DNA of 64,000 bases from Aeromicrobium stalagmiti (GCF_013283745.1 NZ_JABSTZ010000001.1:1444406-1508405); one strand, 5' to 3'; shown: positions 16,558-26,249, numbered from the stretch's first letter. Numbers and translations are program-made. The notes: generated by a model from the letters alone, not told the origin.

Positions 16558-16826
16558 CGGGCACCCCACTTCCGGATGCCGGCGGCCCAACGGATCGCGA
16601 CGTAGACGACGGCGGCAGCGGCGACGCCGACCGCGACGGCGGGCTCGGGCCGGATCACCGCAAGGCCGGCGCCGACCACCGCGAGGTTCACGATCGCCGA
16701 GAAGGCCTCGCGCGAGCGGTTGGGGGCGGGACCGAGGCGCGACACGTCCTTGACCAGCTCGTCGAGGCCGGCGTCACGGAAGCCTGGTTCGGTGGGGACA
16801 GGATGGTTGGTCTGTGTGCTGTTCAT
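16554..16826 (-). CDS. Small two-helix membrane protein, operon leader gene
   Basis: Product of 90 residues. A polar N-terminus with Gly and Asp (FRDAGLDELVKDVSRLG) is followed by a hydrophobic pair of helices (IVNLAVVGAGLAVI and VAVGVAAAAVVYVAIRW) ending in a basic tail. No family recognised; it has the size and layout of small accessory membrane proteins. A GGAAGA ribosome-binding site precedes the ATG. It is the first gene of the ABC/two-component operon. Its leader is nearly identical to that of the PAP2 gene, with the palindrome exactly 80 bases before the start codon in both cases. Confidence 0.78.
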   Translation of the reverse strand: MNSTQTNHPVPTEPGFRDAGLDELVKDVSRLGPAPNRSREAFSAIVNLAVVGAGLAVIRPEPAVAVGVAAAAVVYVAIRWAAGIRKWGAR

Positions 16827-16843
16827 GTCTTCCAGCCTCGCCG

Positions 16844-17524
16844 TCAGGCGCCCTCGCCAGTAGTGCGTGCAGTCACGACTTGGGACGCGCAGCTCATCGA
16901 TCGGCGATGACAAATGTCATCCGCGGATCGGCGCTGCTGAGACGTCGAGGAGATGGCCGGCACGGCGGTGCGGGCGGTCCGTCGGCGGCGCGCGAGTCGG
17001 CGGCCGAGCAGCCCGGTCAGCCCGACGGCAGCCGCCGCGAGCATCATCTCCGGATGATCGAGGACACCGCTCGTCGCGATCCCTGAGCCGGCGCCGACCC
17101 ACAGCGTGGACCAGGCCACGGCTCCGATCAGCGATGCCGGCAAGAAGGCGCGGTAGCGCAGCTCGGCCGAGCCGGCCACGACCGGCATGACGGTGCGCAC
17201 GACCGGCAGCAGCCTGCTCGCGAGCATCGCCCAGAAGCCGAACCGTTGGACGACGTCAGCGGCTCGGTCCCACCGGTCGACTCCCAGGCGTGCGACGAGC
17301 CGCGAGCCGCGGATCCGTGAGCCGCCGCGTCGACCGATGGCGTAGCCGAGGTGGTCTCCGGCCGTCGCGCCGAGGGCGACCGCGCCACCGAGGGCGAGGG
17401 CGCCTCTGGGCCCGTCGGCCACCGCCGCGAGGGCCGAGATGGCCATCTCGCCGGGCACGACGGCACCGAGGCCCAGACCGGACTCGGCCAGCGCGAGGGC
17501 GAAGCCGACCAGCGCCGCGATCAT
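16844..17524 (-). CDS. DedA/SNARE-associated family membrane protein
   Basis: Product of 226 residues. It has the DedA core: a Gly/Pro motif (SGLGLGAVVPGEMAIS), a helix with a conserved acidic residue (TAGDHLGYAIGRRGGSRI), and FWAMLASRLLPVVRTVMPVVAGSAELRYRAFL with the family's arginine. DedA proteins act in the cytoplasmic membrane as lipid (undecaprenyl phosphate or phospholipid) flippases and affect membrane energetics. The ATG overlaps the stop of the PAP2 gene (ATGA). The last about 27 codons run through the operator and promoter of the next operon, so the tail after RRRTARTAVPA is probably not functional sequence; typical DedA proteins end near there. Confidence 0.88.
   Translation of the reverse strand: MIAALVGFALALAESGLGLGAVVPGEMAISALAAVADGPRGALALGGAVALGATAGDHLGYAIGRRGGSRIRGSRLVARLGVDRWDRAADVVQRFGFWAMLASRLLPVVRTVMPVVAGSAELRYRAFLPASLIGAVAWSTLWVGAGSGIATSGVLDHPEMMLAAAAVGLTGLLGRRLARRRRTARTAVPAISSTSQQRRSADDICHRRSMSCASQVVTARTTGEGA
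16907..16920 (-). promoter_or_regulatory. DesR-like operator of the ABC/two-component operon
   Basis: Perfect palindrome ATGACA-AA-TGTCAT. It lies 80 bases before the start codon of the first gene of the operon (16826), inside the 3' end of the DedA gene. The spacing, symmetry and TGAC core match sites bound by NarL/DesR-type regulators, one of which is encoded in this operon. It is best read as the autoregulatory site; binding is inferred. Confidence 0.65.
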
Positions 17525-18330
17525 GAACGGGTCCAGGTGACGAGCCTGCCGGGTGCGCTCACGTGGATCCTGTGCCGGCCCGGGGCCGGGAAGAGCGCGA
17601 GCCCCAGGCCGAGCAGCGCAGTCGCCACGATGCCGTCCAGCAGCCAGTGGTTGGCGGTGATCACGACCATGACGACCGTGATGGCGGCATGGAGCACACC
17701 GAGGGCCGCGATCGGCCGCGGAGCCGTCCGGACGAGAACCACCGCGATGAGCACGGCCCAGCCGATGTGCAGGCTCGGCATCGCGGCGTACTGGTTGGCC
17801 ACGGACGCGCTCGCGCCGCCATAGGCGTTGGGGCCGAACACCGCCATGGTGTCGACGAACCCCCACTCGGGGAACATCCGCGGCGGAGCCAGCGGGAAGG
17901 CGATGTGCAGGATCAGGGCCAGCGAGGTCTGGATGATCAGGAGGGTGCGCGCCCAGGCGTACTCCGCACGGGGGCGGGCGAGGAATCCCCAGAGCAGGAA
18001 GGCCACGATCACCGGGAAGTGCAGGGCGACGTAGTAGCGGTTGGCCAGCTCGTAGACGTCGGGGATCACGGCGACGGCGTCCTGGATCATGGCCTCTGAC
18101 GGCAGGTGCAGCAGCTGCTGCGTCCGGTGGACGAGCTCGGCGTGGCCGTGTGCGACGTCTTCACGGCCCAGGCCGATCAGGCGACCGAACCGGTAGGCGA
18201 GGTAGAGGGCCACGATGATCGCCACCTCGAGGGCCGCGCGGGTCGCGGGTCGGGGACGTCGTCGGTCGGGTGACGGGAGCCGACGAGGTGGGGGTCCTGC
18301 TGTCGTCACGGGGTCGGGTGCGTGCTCCAT
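17521..18330 (-). CDS. PAP2-superfamily (inositol-phosphotransferase-like) membrane protein
   Basis: Product of 269 residues with six hydrophobic segments after a Pro/Arg-rich cytosolic N-terminus. The phosphatase/transferase motifs are NQYAAMPSLHIGWAVL (motif 2, catalytic histidine) and ITANHWLLDGIVATALLG (motif 3). The motif spacing fits the Aur1/Ipt1-like PAP2 subfamily that moves phospho-head groups between lipids. It is the first gene of a two-gene operon with DedA, so the pair probably acts on lipid phosphates in the membrane. The leader carries an ATGAC-AAAA-GTCAT palindrome 80 bases before the ATG, shared with the neighbouring ABC operon. Confidence 0.86.
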   Translation of the reverse strand: MEHAPDPVTTAGPPPRRLPSPDRRRPRPATRAALEVAIIVALYLAYRFGRLIGLGREDVAHGHAELVHRTQQLLHLPSEAMIQDAVAVIPDVYELANRYYVALHFPVIVAFLLWGFLARPRAEYAWARTLLIIQTSLALILHIAFPLAPPRMFPEWGFVDTMAVFGPNAYGGASASVANQYAAMPSLHIGWAVLIAVVLVRTAPRPIAALGVLHAAITVVMVVITANHWLLDGIVATALLGLGLALFPAPGRHRIHVSAPGRLVTWTRS

Positions 18331-18410
18331 GAGGTCCAGCGTCGTCGGCGTCAGCCGCCGGCAGTAGTGCCCGCAGTCACCGGCTCACGGGCGCATCTCA
18401 TGGCCGGGCG

Positions 18411-18424
18411 ATGACAAAAGTCAT
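18411..18424 (-). promoter_or_regulatory. Second DesR-like operator, before PAP2-DedA
   Basis: Palindrome ATGAC-AAAA-GTCAT, 80 bases before the PAP2 start. About 100 bases around it align with the leader of the ABC/two-component operon (16824-16925), sharing blocks such as CAGTAGTGC and GCAGTCAC at equal positions. Control by the same response regulator is the simplest reading. Confidence 0.6.
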
Positions 18425-18438
18425 GCGCCGGAGCGCGG

Positions 18439-19368
18439 TCAGCGGGTTCGCGCGGCCTGCAGGTCGCGCACGACGTCGGCGACCATCCGGATCGACGCGG
18501 CGTCGAGCACGTTGCCGAACTCGATGACGCGGACCCGTCCCTCGAGCCGCTGCTTCAGCTGGGGCATCTCGCTGGGGATGACCACCAGGTCGAGGTCGGT
18601 CAGCTCGTCGTCGGCGGCGTCCTGCAGCACCCGGATGTTGGTGATGCCGGACTGCGCGAGCGAGTCGCGGATGCTGAGGGCCTGGTCCTGCGTGGAGTAC
18701 CAGATGCCGACCGTGCGGTCTGACGGCACCTGCGCGATCTGCACCAGCGTCTGCACGTGCGGGGCGACGACGATCGCGACGACGTCGGTCCGCGGTCGCC
18801 GCAGGAGCGCGCGCACCTCGGCGAGGTGGAAGAACGTCGTGAGGACGAGGTCGGGGTGCACCGTCGCCGGATCGAGCTCGCCCAGGACGAGCGGCGTGAC
18901 GGTGAGGCCGAGGTGCTGCTCGAGCTCTTCGGCGAAGTAGGCCGCCCGGTCGGCGTTGCACTCCACGAACGAGACGCTCACGCGGTCGTGCTCGGCGCGG
19001 ATCGTGGCGTTGACGGCGAGGGCCTGGATCTGTGTCGCCGAGAGCCCGAGCTCGCTGCACTCACGGGCCGCCGACTCGAGCGCGGCCCGAGCGCGGTCAC
19101 GGGCGACCGAGGAGGAGCGCGCCCGCTTGCCGCCGATCACGACCATCCCGTTGCGCCGGCGCGACTCGACGAGCCCGGCGTCGCGGAGCGTGGCGTAGGC
19201 GTGGGCGACGGTGTTGCGGTTGACGTGGAGGTTGTCGGCGAGCAGCCGGCTGCTCGGGAGGCGCTCGCCGTCGACCAGCCCGCCGGTCTCGATCAGCGCG
19301 GTGAGCTGGGCGGCGATCTGGCGATAGATCGGCATGTCGGACTGCTGGGTGACGCGGATCGCGACCAT
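18439..19368 (-). CDS. GntR-family regulator
   Basis: Product of 309 residues. The N-terminal winged HTH (about 5-75) reads MPIYRQIAAQLTALIETG, ERLPSSRLLADNLHVNRNTV and AHAYATLRDAGLVESRRRNG, the classic GntR pattern. The C-terminal about 200 residues do not look like the FadR, UTRA or MocR aminotransferase domains; they read as an alpha/beta sensor (LTVTPLVLGELDPATVHPDL, TDVVAIVVAPHVQTLVQIA) possibly related to phosphonate/amino-acid binding folds. It is divergent from the dgdA-type decarboxylase with a 183-base gap holding a perfect inverted repeat, so it probably regulates that gene. Confidence 0.87.
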   Translation of the reverse strand: MVAIRVTQQSDMPIYRQIAAQLTALIETGGLVDGERLPSSRLLADNLHVNRNTVAHAYATLRDAGLVESRRRNGMVVIGGKRARSSSVARDRARAALESAARECSELGLSATQIQALAVNATIRAEHDRVSVSFVECNADRAAYFAEELEQHLGLTVTPLVLGELDPATVHPDLVLTTFFHLAEVRALLRRPRTDVVAIVVAPHVQTLVQIAQVPSDRTVGIWYSTQDQALSIRDSLAQSGITNIRVLQDAADDELTDLDLVVIPSEMPQLKQRLEGRVRVIEFGNVLDAASIRMVADVVRDLQAARTR

Positions 19369-19459
19369 GTCCCGTCCCGTCTCGCGTGGTGTCGGCGGGT
19401 GCCGCCGTGGCCTGCTCGTGGAGCAATCTCACTATGGCACAACAGTGCTGGGATGAGAC

Positions 19460-20866
<1,407 letters not shown>

Positions 20867-20868
<2 letters not shown>

Positions 20869-20908
20869 CGAGACTGGTCTGACGAGACGGGTCTGACGAG
20901 AGGGTGTG
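20867..20908. repeat. 14-base near-tandem repeats after dgdA
   Basis: GACGAGACTGGTCT, GACGAGACGGGTCT and GACGAGAGGGTGTG follow one another directly after the stop codon. No gene or hairpin explains them. Confidence 0.6.
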
Positions 20909-20909
20909 G

Positions 20910-21346
20910 TCAGGCGGACGGACCGGGCGGGATCCCGTCCTTGACCAGGTCGGCCGCCACGTCCCTCAGCTTCTGCGTGCCGTGCTGCGACATGCGCACG
21001 AGCACGCTGAAGGCCTGGCGCCCGTCGAGGCCGTAGCGCTGCATCAGCATCCCCTCGGCCTGACCGATCAGGGCACGCGATGCGAGGGCGCCCTCGAGCG
21101 AGGCGTAGTGCTGGGCCGACGCGAGGGCCACGGCGACGTGCGCAGCCAGACCCAGCCTCAGCGACCGGTCGGTGTCGTCGAACGCGGACGGTTCGGCGGA
21201 GTAGACGTTGAGCGCGCCGAGAGGTCATGGGGCACGATCGTGATGGCGCTCGCGACCGCCGAGTGAAGGGGCGCCCCGACACCGTCGGCGCTGCTCATCG
21301 CTCGGGCCGCTTCGGAGAACTGGGCCCGGAGATCGTCGGTGTCCAT
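20910..21346 (-). pseudogene. GAF-ANTAR regulator with internal deletion and frameshift
   Basis: The 5' part (from 21346) encodes MDTDDLRAQFSEAARAMSSA and continues to TIVPHDL, the standard N-terminus of GAF-ANTAR proteins. In the next frame the 3' part encodes GALNVYSAEPSAFDDTD, HVAVALASAQHYASLEGAL and the ANTAR helices RALIGQAEGMLMQRYGL, RQAFSVLVRMSQHGTQKLRD. In intact family members about 80 residues of GAF core lie between these two blocks. Here they are missing and the frames no longer match, with the junction at about 21222. The gene is therefore probably inactive; a short ANTAR-only product from an internal ATG at 21131 is possible. An intact paralogue lies at 23341-24027. Confidence 0.85.
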
Positions 21347-21410
21347 GCTCCAGAGTCGCAGACTGCTGGAATGGCGGGCCGGCGCGCGTGATCGGTGCTA
21401 CGTTCTCGGC

Positions 21411-22922
21411 GTGCGCGAGGGGGTCGTCGAGTCCGTGGCCATGGCCTTTCGCGGTCTGGTGGAGCCGTCTCGTGAGGCGCTGGCGCGTGGAGCAGCGGAC
21501 GACGTGCTCGCCGGGGCGCTGTGGTCGTTCGCGGCCGCCGACTACGAAGCCTGTGTGCGCCAGGTCGCCGAGGCCGGGCCGGAGCAGTCGGCGGACCGAT
21601 CGGCTCTGAGGTCGGCCCTGCGGTCACTCGTGCAGGTCGAGTGCGAGGGGTGTGTGGTCGTGCCCGTGGACGAGACGCTGGTCGACCCGCGGTCGCCGGT
21701 GTCGGGGCTGGTCGGATATCTGATGACGGAGACGGCCTACTCGGCAGGCCTGCTCGAGCGTGCCGTGTCGATCAGCCAGCGGGTGCTGTCGGGGACCGGT
21801 GCGGGCGATCCCTTCGTCCCCTGGGTGCGCATCACGCGGATCCGGGTGCTGGCGTTCCTCGGGCTGGTCGACGAGGCCGAGGCGGAGCTGTCGTGGCTGG
21901 TGGACGAGGTGGGTGACTGGCCGATCGGGGAGGCCGTGATCGCCTGCCACACCGCGCTCGTCGCAGGGGTCAGGGGCGATGCGGACAACGTCCTGTCGGG
22001 CGCCGAGCGGGTGCGCGAGCTCATCCCGCGACCTGCTGACCAGCTCTCGGGGATGACCCTGGCGCTGACGGGGCTCGCCCTCTCGACGATCCCGCGGCCG
22101 GACCTGGCGATCGAGACCCTGGAGGCCGTCGGCGACGACCTGCGGCTGCTGCCGGTCGTGAGCCGTTGCCACGCGGGCGACCTCGCGGTCGAGTCGTGCC
22201 TGCTGCTCGGCCGGGTCGACGACGCCCGACGGCACCTGCGGCGGTCGGAGTCGTACGGGGTCGAGCCTGGATCGTTCTGCGGCGCCGCGGTCGAGCGGTC
22301 ACAGGCTCGACTGGCCGCCTTCGAGGACGCCGGCGCGCCGGACGCGGGGCCGCACGCGCAGATGTATCTCACCCGCGAGCGCGCCTTCGCCGACCTGGCC
22401 GCGCTGCCCACCAGCCCGGCGGACGTCGAGGAGCTGACGCGGCTCGTCGCGGGGGAGGGCCTCGCCGCCGTCCGGGTGTGGGCGGGCCGGGAGCCCGGCA
22501 GCGAGGAGTCGACGCTCCGGCTGTTCGCGGGGCTGGGCTGGGACGCGCTGCCCGCGCAGACCCGGGTCGTGGCGCGCCTGGCCGCAGCGGGCATGCGCAA
22601 CAAGGAGATCGCCGAGCGGATGTTCCTCGCCGAGAAGACGGTCGAGTCGCACGTCGCTGCGGTGCTCGCGACGCTCGGCGCCGAGACGCGCGTCGGCATC
22701 GGGGCGCGGACGTCGTTCACGGTCGCAGGCCGGTCGTCCGTCGCCCTGACCCCGCGCCAGGTCGAGATCGCCCGGCTCGTCGCGGACGGGCTGGGCAACC
22801 GCGAGATCGCCCAGCGCCTGTCGATCACCGACAAGACGGTGGAGAAGCACGTGAAGGCGCTGTTCGCGGCGCTCGACGTGAGGTCTCGCGCCGGCATCGC
22901 GGCGGTCGTCCGCGCCCTCTGA
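21411..22922 (+). CDS. LuxR-family regulator with two C-terminal HTH domains
   Basis: Product of 503 residues from the GTG. The N-terminal about 370 residues are Leu/Ala-rich helical repeats, probably TPR-like as in LAL/MalT relatives, without a P-loop. Two LuxR HTH domains follow: QTRVVARLAAAGMRNKEIAE with LAEKTVESHVAAVLATLG (about 383-425), and LTPRQVEIARLVADGLGNRE with ITDKTVEKHVKALFAALDV (about 444-500). Tandem HTH domains in one chain are unusual. The GTG is chosen because TACGTT ends 6 bases before it, as in leaderless actinobacterial genes; an ATG 30 bases later and one 72 bases upstream are alternatives. A strong hairpin follows. Confidence 0.82.
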   Translation: MREGVVESVAMAFRGLVEPSREALARGAADDVLAGALWSFAAADYEACVRQVAEAGPEQSADRSALRSALRSLVQVECEGCVVVPVDETLVDPRSPVSGLVGYLMTETAYSAGLLERAVSISQRVLSGTGAGDPFVPWVRITRIRVLAFLGLVDEAEAELSWLVDEVGDWPIGEAVIACHTALVAGVRGDADNVLSGAERVRELIPRPADQLSGMTLALTGLALSTIPRPDLAIETLEAVGDDLRLLPVVSRCHAGDLAVESCLLLGRVDDARRHLRRSESYGVEPGSFCGAAVERSQARLAAFEDAGAPDAGPHAQMYLTRERAFADLAALPTSPADVEELTRLVAGEGLAAVRVWAGREPGSEESTLRLFAGLGWDALPAQTRVVARLAAAGMRNKEIAERMFLAEKTVESHVAAVLATLGAETRVGIGARTSFTVAGRSSVALTPRQVEIARLVADGLGNREIAQRLSITDKTVEKHVKALFAALDVRSRAGIAAVVRAL

Positions 22923-22954
22923 CCGGGTTTCTCCGATCCTGCCCCGGACGTACG

Positions 22955-22991
22955 AGGGCCCCGACCACCTCGGTGAGGTGGTCGGGGCCCT
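22955..22991. terminator. Bidirectional hairpin after the LuxR gene
   Basis: Perfect 17-bp stem (AGGGCCCCGACCACCTC at 22955-22971 with 22975-22991) and a 3-base loop, between two convergent genes. Confidence 0.9.
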
Positions 22992-23010
22992 GCGTGGTGG
23001 GGCGGTGCGC

Positions 23011-23172
23011 CTAGGCTCGGGCGCCTCCGCGGTTGAAGATGCTCCATCCACCAGGTCCGACGGCGAGGCCGAGGACGATGAGGATGATTCCCCACAGGAC
23101 GCTTCCCCCGATGAGGGTCACGATCCCGGCCACCACGAGGACGACCGCTGCGAGCCAGAGTAGTAAGGACAT
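23011..23172 (-). CDS. GPGG-motif small membrane protein
   Basis: Product of 53 residues: MSLLLWLAAVVLVVAGIV, a second hydrophobic stretch (SVLWGIILIVLGLAV) and the family motif GPGGWSIF near the C-terminus. Such proteins of 45-55 residues are widespread in actinobacteria; their function is unknown. A GGAGA ribosome-binding site precedes the ATG. The promoter is a GTTT-N15-GGGTA site at 23245-23268, which points to expression under stress. The downstream hairpin at 22955-22991 should end the transcript. Confidence 0.9.
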   Translation of the reverse strand: MSLLLWLAAVVLVVAGIVTLIGGSVLWGIILIVLGLAVGPGGWSIFNRGGARA

Positions 23173-23244
23173 GGCATCTCCATTTCGTTGTTGGCCGGCC
23201 GAGGGGATTCACTGCGTGAGTGACTCGGCCGGGCACCTTCGATG

Positions 23245-23268
23245 TACCCGCTGTGGCTGGTGTGAAAC
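23245..23268 (-). promoter_or_regulatory. SigB/SigF-type promoter of the GPGG gene
   Basis: On the minus strand GTTT, 15 bases, then GGGTA (-10 followed by C). It lies 73 bases before the start codon. Exact match to the actinobacterial stress sigma consensus. Confidence 0.8.
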
Positions 23269-23340
23269 ACGAGGCGTCGCGAGGCGACTAAACTGCAGGT
23301 CAGACCAGGCCCGGTCGGTCGAGACGAGGTGGGAGTGATC

Positions 23341-24027
23341 GTGGACGTTCATCGGATGCTCGCCGAGATGTCGCTGGAGCTCGAGCAGGAGGGCACGCCT
23401 GCGGCGATGCTCGAGCGGGTCAGCCACTACGCGCGCCGGGTGCTCGACGCCGACGACGCAGGCATCCTGCTCATGCGGAGCCGCTCCCGCTTCGAGACCC
23501 CGGCGGCGACCTCGCCCCGGGTCGACGAGGCGCACCAGCTGCAGATCAGGTTCGACGAGGGCCCGTGCCTCGACGCGATCACCGGGCAGGCGACCTACCT
23601 GACCAACGACGTCGAGCACGACGAGCGGTGGACTCAGTGGGGGCCCGCGGCCGCCAAGATCGGCATCCGCAGCGCCGTCGGCGTGCGGCTGGCCTCGCGG
23701 GGCCGCGGCTACGGATCGCTCAACATCTATGCCGACCGCGCCCAGGCGTTCACCACCGAGGACGCGGCCGTCGCCGAGATGCTGGCCGCCCACGCCACGG
23801 CGGCCTTCGCGGCGGCCGAGAAGGTCGAGGGCCTCGAGACGGCGCTCGAGTCGCGGACCACGATCGGTCAGGCGCAGGGCATCCTGATGCAGAAGTTCGA
23901 CATCGGCGCCGACGCCGCCTTCGACTTCCTCAAGCGGATCTCCCAGCACGAGAACCGCCGCCTCTATGCCGTCGCCGAGGCGATCGTCGTGCAGCGGGAG
24001 TCGAACTCGCAGCCTGGTCAGGAGTGA
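23341..24027 (+). CDS. GAF-ANTAR transcription antiterminator-type regulator
   Basis: Product of 228 residues. GAF domain about 20-155 (MLERVSHYARRVLDADDAGI, FDEGPCLDAITGQATYLTND, GIRSAVGVRLASRGRGYGSL, NIYADRAQAFTTED) and ANTAR about 165-222 (SRTTIGQAQGILMQKFDIGA, FLKRISQHENRRLYAVAEAI). ANTAR domains bind paired RNA hairpins and control transcript termination. Three in-frame GTGs (23329, 23335, 23341) are possible; the last is chosen because GGGAG lies 5 bases before it. It is an intact relative of the deleted gene at 20910-21346. The ligand is unknown. Confidence 0.88.
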   Translation: MDVHRMLAEMSLELEQEGTPAAMLERVSHYARRVLDADDAGILLMRSRSRFETPAATSPRVDEAHQLQIRFDEGPCLDAITGQATYLTNDVEHDERWTQWGPAAAKIGIRSAVGVRLASRGRGYGSLNIYADRAQAFTTEDAAVAEMLAAHATAAFAAAEKVEGLETALESRTTIGQAQGILMQKFDIGADAAFDFLKRISQHENRRLYAVAEAIVVQRESNSQPGQE

Positions 24028-24054
24028 CGGTCAGCGGATGACCTGATCCCCGGG

Positions 24055-24078
24055 CTTTGGCCGGCGGACATGTGGGTA
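24055..24078 (+). promoter_or_regulatory. Near-consensus SigB/SigF-type promoter of the catalase gene
   Basis: CTTT, 15 bases, GGGTA followed by C: one mismatch to GTTT-N15-GGGTA. It ends 50 bases before the katA start. Confidence 0.6.
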
Positions 24079-24128
24079 CTGCCCGGGCGTACGACGTCCA
24101 CGGGCATCCGACAGGCAGGGAATCTCGC

Positions 24129-25652
24129 ATGAGCGACCACGACCAGCAACCGACCACGACCGATGCGGGCATCCCCGTCGCGAGCGACGAGTACTCGCTC
24201 TCGGTGGGCCCGGACGGCCCGCTGCTCCTGCAGGACCACTACCTGATCGAGCAGATGGCCAACTTCAACCGCGAGCGGATCCCGGAGCGGCAGCCGCACG
24301 CCAAGGGTGGCGGCGCCTTCGGCACGTTCGAGGTCACGCACGACGTCACCGAGCTCACCCGAGCCGCCGTGTTCCAGCCCGGGACCTCGACCGAGGTGCT
24401 CGCCCGGTTCTCGACCGTCGCCGGCGAGCGAGGCAGCCCCGACACGTGGCGCGACCCCCGCGGCTTCTCGCTGAAGTTCTTCACGACCGAGGGCAACTGG
24501 GACATGGTCGGCAACAACACGCCGGTCTTCTTCATCCGCGACCCCATGAAGTTCCAGCACTTCATCCGCTCGCAGAAGCGGCGCCTCGACAACAACCTGC
24601 GCGACCACGACATGCAGTGGGACTTCTGGACGCTCGTGCCCGAGTCCGCCCACCAGGTGACGTGGCTGATGGGCGACCGGGGCATCCCGCGCACGTGGCG
24701 CCACATGAACGGCTACTCCAGCCACACGTACTCCTGGATCAATGCCGACGGCGAGCAGGTCTGGGTCAAGTACCACTTCAAGACGGACCAGGGCATCGAG
24801 ACCTTCACGCAGGACGAGGCCGACCAGATGGCGTCTGCCGACACCGACTACCACCAGCGCGACCTGTTCGAGCACATCGACTCCGGGGAGCACCCGAGCT
24901 GGACGCTCCACGTGCAGGTCATGCCGTTCGAGGACGCGAAGACCTATCGGATCAACCCGTTCGACCTGACGAAGGTGTGGCCGCACTCCGAGTACCCCCT
25001 CCAGGAGGTCGGCAGGCTGACGTTGAACCGCAACGTCACCGACTACCACACCGAGATCGAGCAGGCGGCGTTCGAGCCAAACAACGTCGTGCCGGGCACA
25101 GGTCTCTCGCCCGACAAGATGCTGCTCGCGCGCGGCTTCAGCTATGCCGACGCCCACCGTGCCCGGCTGGGCGTGAACTACAAGCAGATCCCGGTCAACG
25201 CCCCCAGGTCGCCCGTGCACAACTACCAGAAGGACGGCGCGATGCGGGTGCAGAACGCGACCGACCCGGTCTACGCCCCCAACTCCTACGGAGGCCCGGC
25301 CGCCGACCCGAGTCGCACCGACGACGGGGGCAGGTGGCACTCCGACGGCGAGATGGTGCGTTCGGCGTACACGCTCCGGCCTGACGACGACGACTGGAGC
25401 CAGGCCGGAACCTTGGTCCGCGACGTCATGGACGACGACGCACGCGACCGGCTGGTGCAGAACATCGTCGGCCACCTGCTCAACGGGGTGAGCGAGCCGA
25501 TCCTGGTCCGCGCGTTCGAGTACTGGCGCAACGTCGATGCAGACCTCGGCGCCAAGGTCGAGGCCGGCGTCCGCGACAAGCAGGACGAGAAGGACCCGAA
25601 GGCCGCGCAGCAGGGCAACCCGGCGCGCTCGAGCATGCAGGACAAGGCCTGA
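24129..25652 (+). CDS. katA: Catalase (clade 3-like monofunctional heme catalase)
   Basis: Product of 507 residues, the size of small-subunit catalases. The active-site histidine is in [19 protein letters not shown], the distal asparagine in [15 protein letters not shown], and the proximal heme-ligand tyrosine in [17 protein letters not shown]. It destroys H2O2 in the cytoplasm. The ATG is set by GGGA at normal spacing and by the family-like start. A SigB-like promoter lies upstream and a 17-bp terminator immediately after, so it is a single-gene unit probably induced by stress. No OxyR/FurA gene is adjacent. Confidence 0.96.
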   Translation: MSDHDQQPTTTDAGIPVASDEYSLSVGPDGPLLLQDHYLIEQMANFNRERIPERQPHAKGGGAFGTFEVTHDVTELTRAAVFQPGTSTEVLARFSTVAGERGSPDTWRDPRGFSLKFFTTEGNWDMVGNNTPVFFIRDPMKFQHFIRSQKRRLDNNLRDHDMQWDFWTLVPESAHQVTWLMGDRGIPRTWRHMNGYSSHTYSWINADGEQVWVKYHFKTDQGIETFTQDEADQMASADTDYHQRDLFEHIDSGEHPSWTLHVQVMPFEDAKTYRINPFDLTKVWPHSEYPLQEVGRLTLNRNVTDYHTEIEQAAFEPNNVVPGTGLSPDKMLLARGFSYADAHRARLGVNYKQIPVNAPRSPVHNYQKDGAMRVQNATDPVYAPNSYGGPAADPSRTDDGGRWHSDGEMVRSAYTLRPDDDDWSQAGTLVRDVMDDDARDRLVQNIVGHLLNGVSEPILVRAFEYWRNVDADLGAKVEAGVRDKQDEKDPKAAQQGNPARSSMQDKA

Positions 25653-25653
25653 T

Positions 25654-25698
25654 CGCAGCTGGTCGGCCCGGTCAGTCGTGACGGGCCGACCAGCTGCG
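25654..25698. terminator. Bidirectional terminator between katA and the TetR gene
   Basis: A 17-bp perfect stem (CGCAGCTGGTCGGCCCG at 25654-25670 with 25682-25698) and an 11-base loop. The 3' end of the TetR gene, including its stop codon, lies within the hairpin. Confidence 0.88.
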
Positions 25699-26247
25699 CA
25701 GCATCGCGTCGAGCGAGTCGAGGATGTGCTCCCACGACTGCTGCGGCGCGGGGGTGCTGTGGGCGAACCCGCCCGAGCGCTCGAGGCTGACGAAGCCGTG
25801 GAACACGCTGCCGAGCAGGCGCGCGGCGTGGGTCTGCTCGTCCTCGGAGAGGTCGTAGGCGCGCAGGACCGCTCGCAGCATCGACGCGTGGCGGGGACCG
25901 GCGCTGGCGGCGGCGGTCTCGGCGTCGAGCCGCACCTGCGTCGCGTCGTAGCGGCCGGGGAAGTCCCGGCCGTAGTCGCGGTAGACGTGGCCGAGCGCGA
26001 CGAGCGCCTGCTGGCCGGAGCGGCCCGCAACGGCTGACGCCGCCAGGTCGGCCATCTCCTGGAGAGCGATCAGCGCGATCTGGGCGCGCAGGTCGTCCGA
26101 GCTGCGCACGTGCGAGTAGAGGCTCGGCACCTTGACCTCGAACCGGCGCGCGACCTCGGACAGGGTCACGCGCTCGAGGCCGATCTCGTCGGCCAGGTCC
26201 GCGCCCGCGCGGGCCACCCGCTCCGTCGTCAGTCCTGCTCGCGCCAT
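25672..26247 (-). CDS. TetR-family regulator (WHG-type C-terminal domain)
   Basis: Product of 191 residues. The N-terminal HTH reads LTTERVARAGADLADEIGLE then RVTLSEVARRFEVKVPSLYS HV-type recognition helix. The C-terminal domain (YDLSEDEQTHAARLLGSVFHGFVSLERSGGF in parts) matches the TetR_C_33/WHG type. The ATG follows the FBP gene stop by 2 bases, so the two are co-transcribed. The palindrome ACCTATAGGT upstream of the operon is a candidate autoregulatory site. Ligand unknown. Confidence 0.9.
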   Translation of the reverse strand: MARAGLTTERVARAGADLADEIGLERVTLSEVARRFEVKVPSLYSHVRSSDDLRAQIALIALQEMADLAASAVAGRSGQQALVALGHVYRDYGRDFPGRYDATQVRLDAETAAASAGPRHASMLRAVLRAYDLSEDEQTHAARLLGSVFHGFVSLERSGGFAHSTPAPQQSWEHILDSLDAMLRSWSARHD

Positions 26248-26249
26248 CG

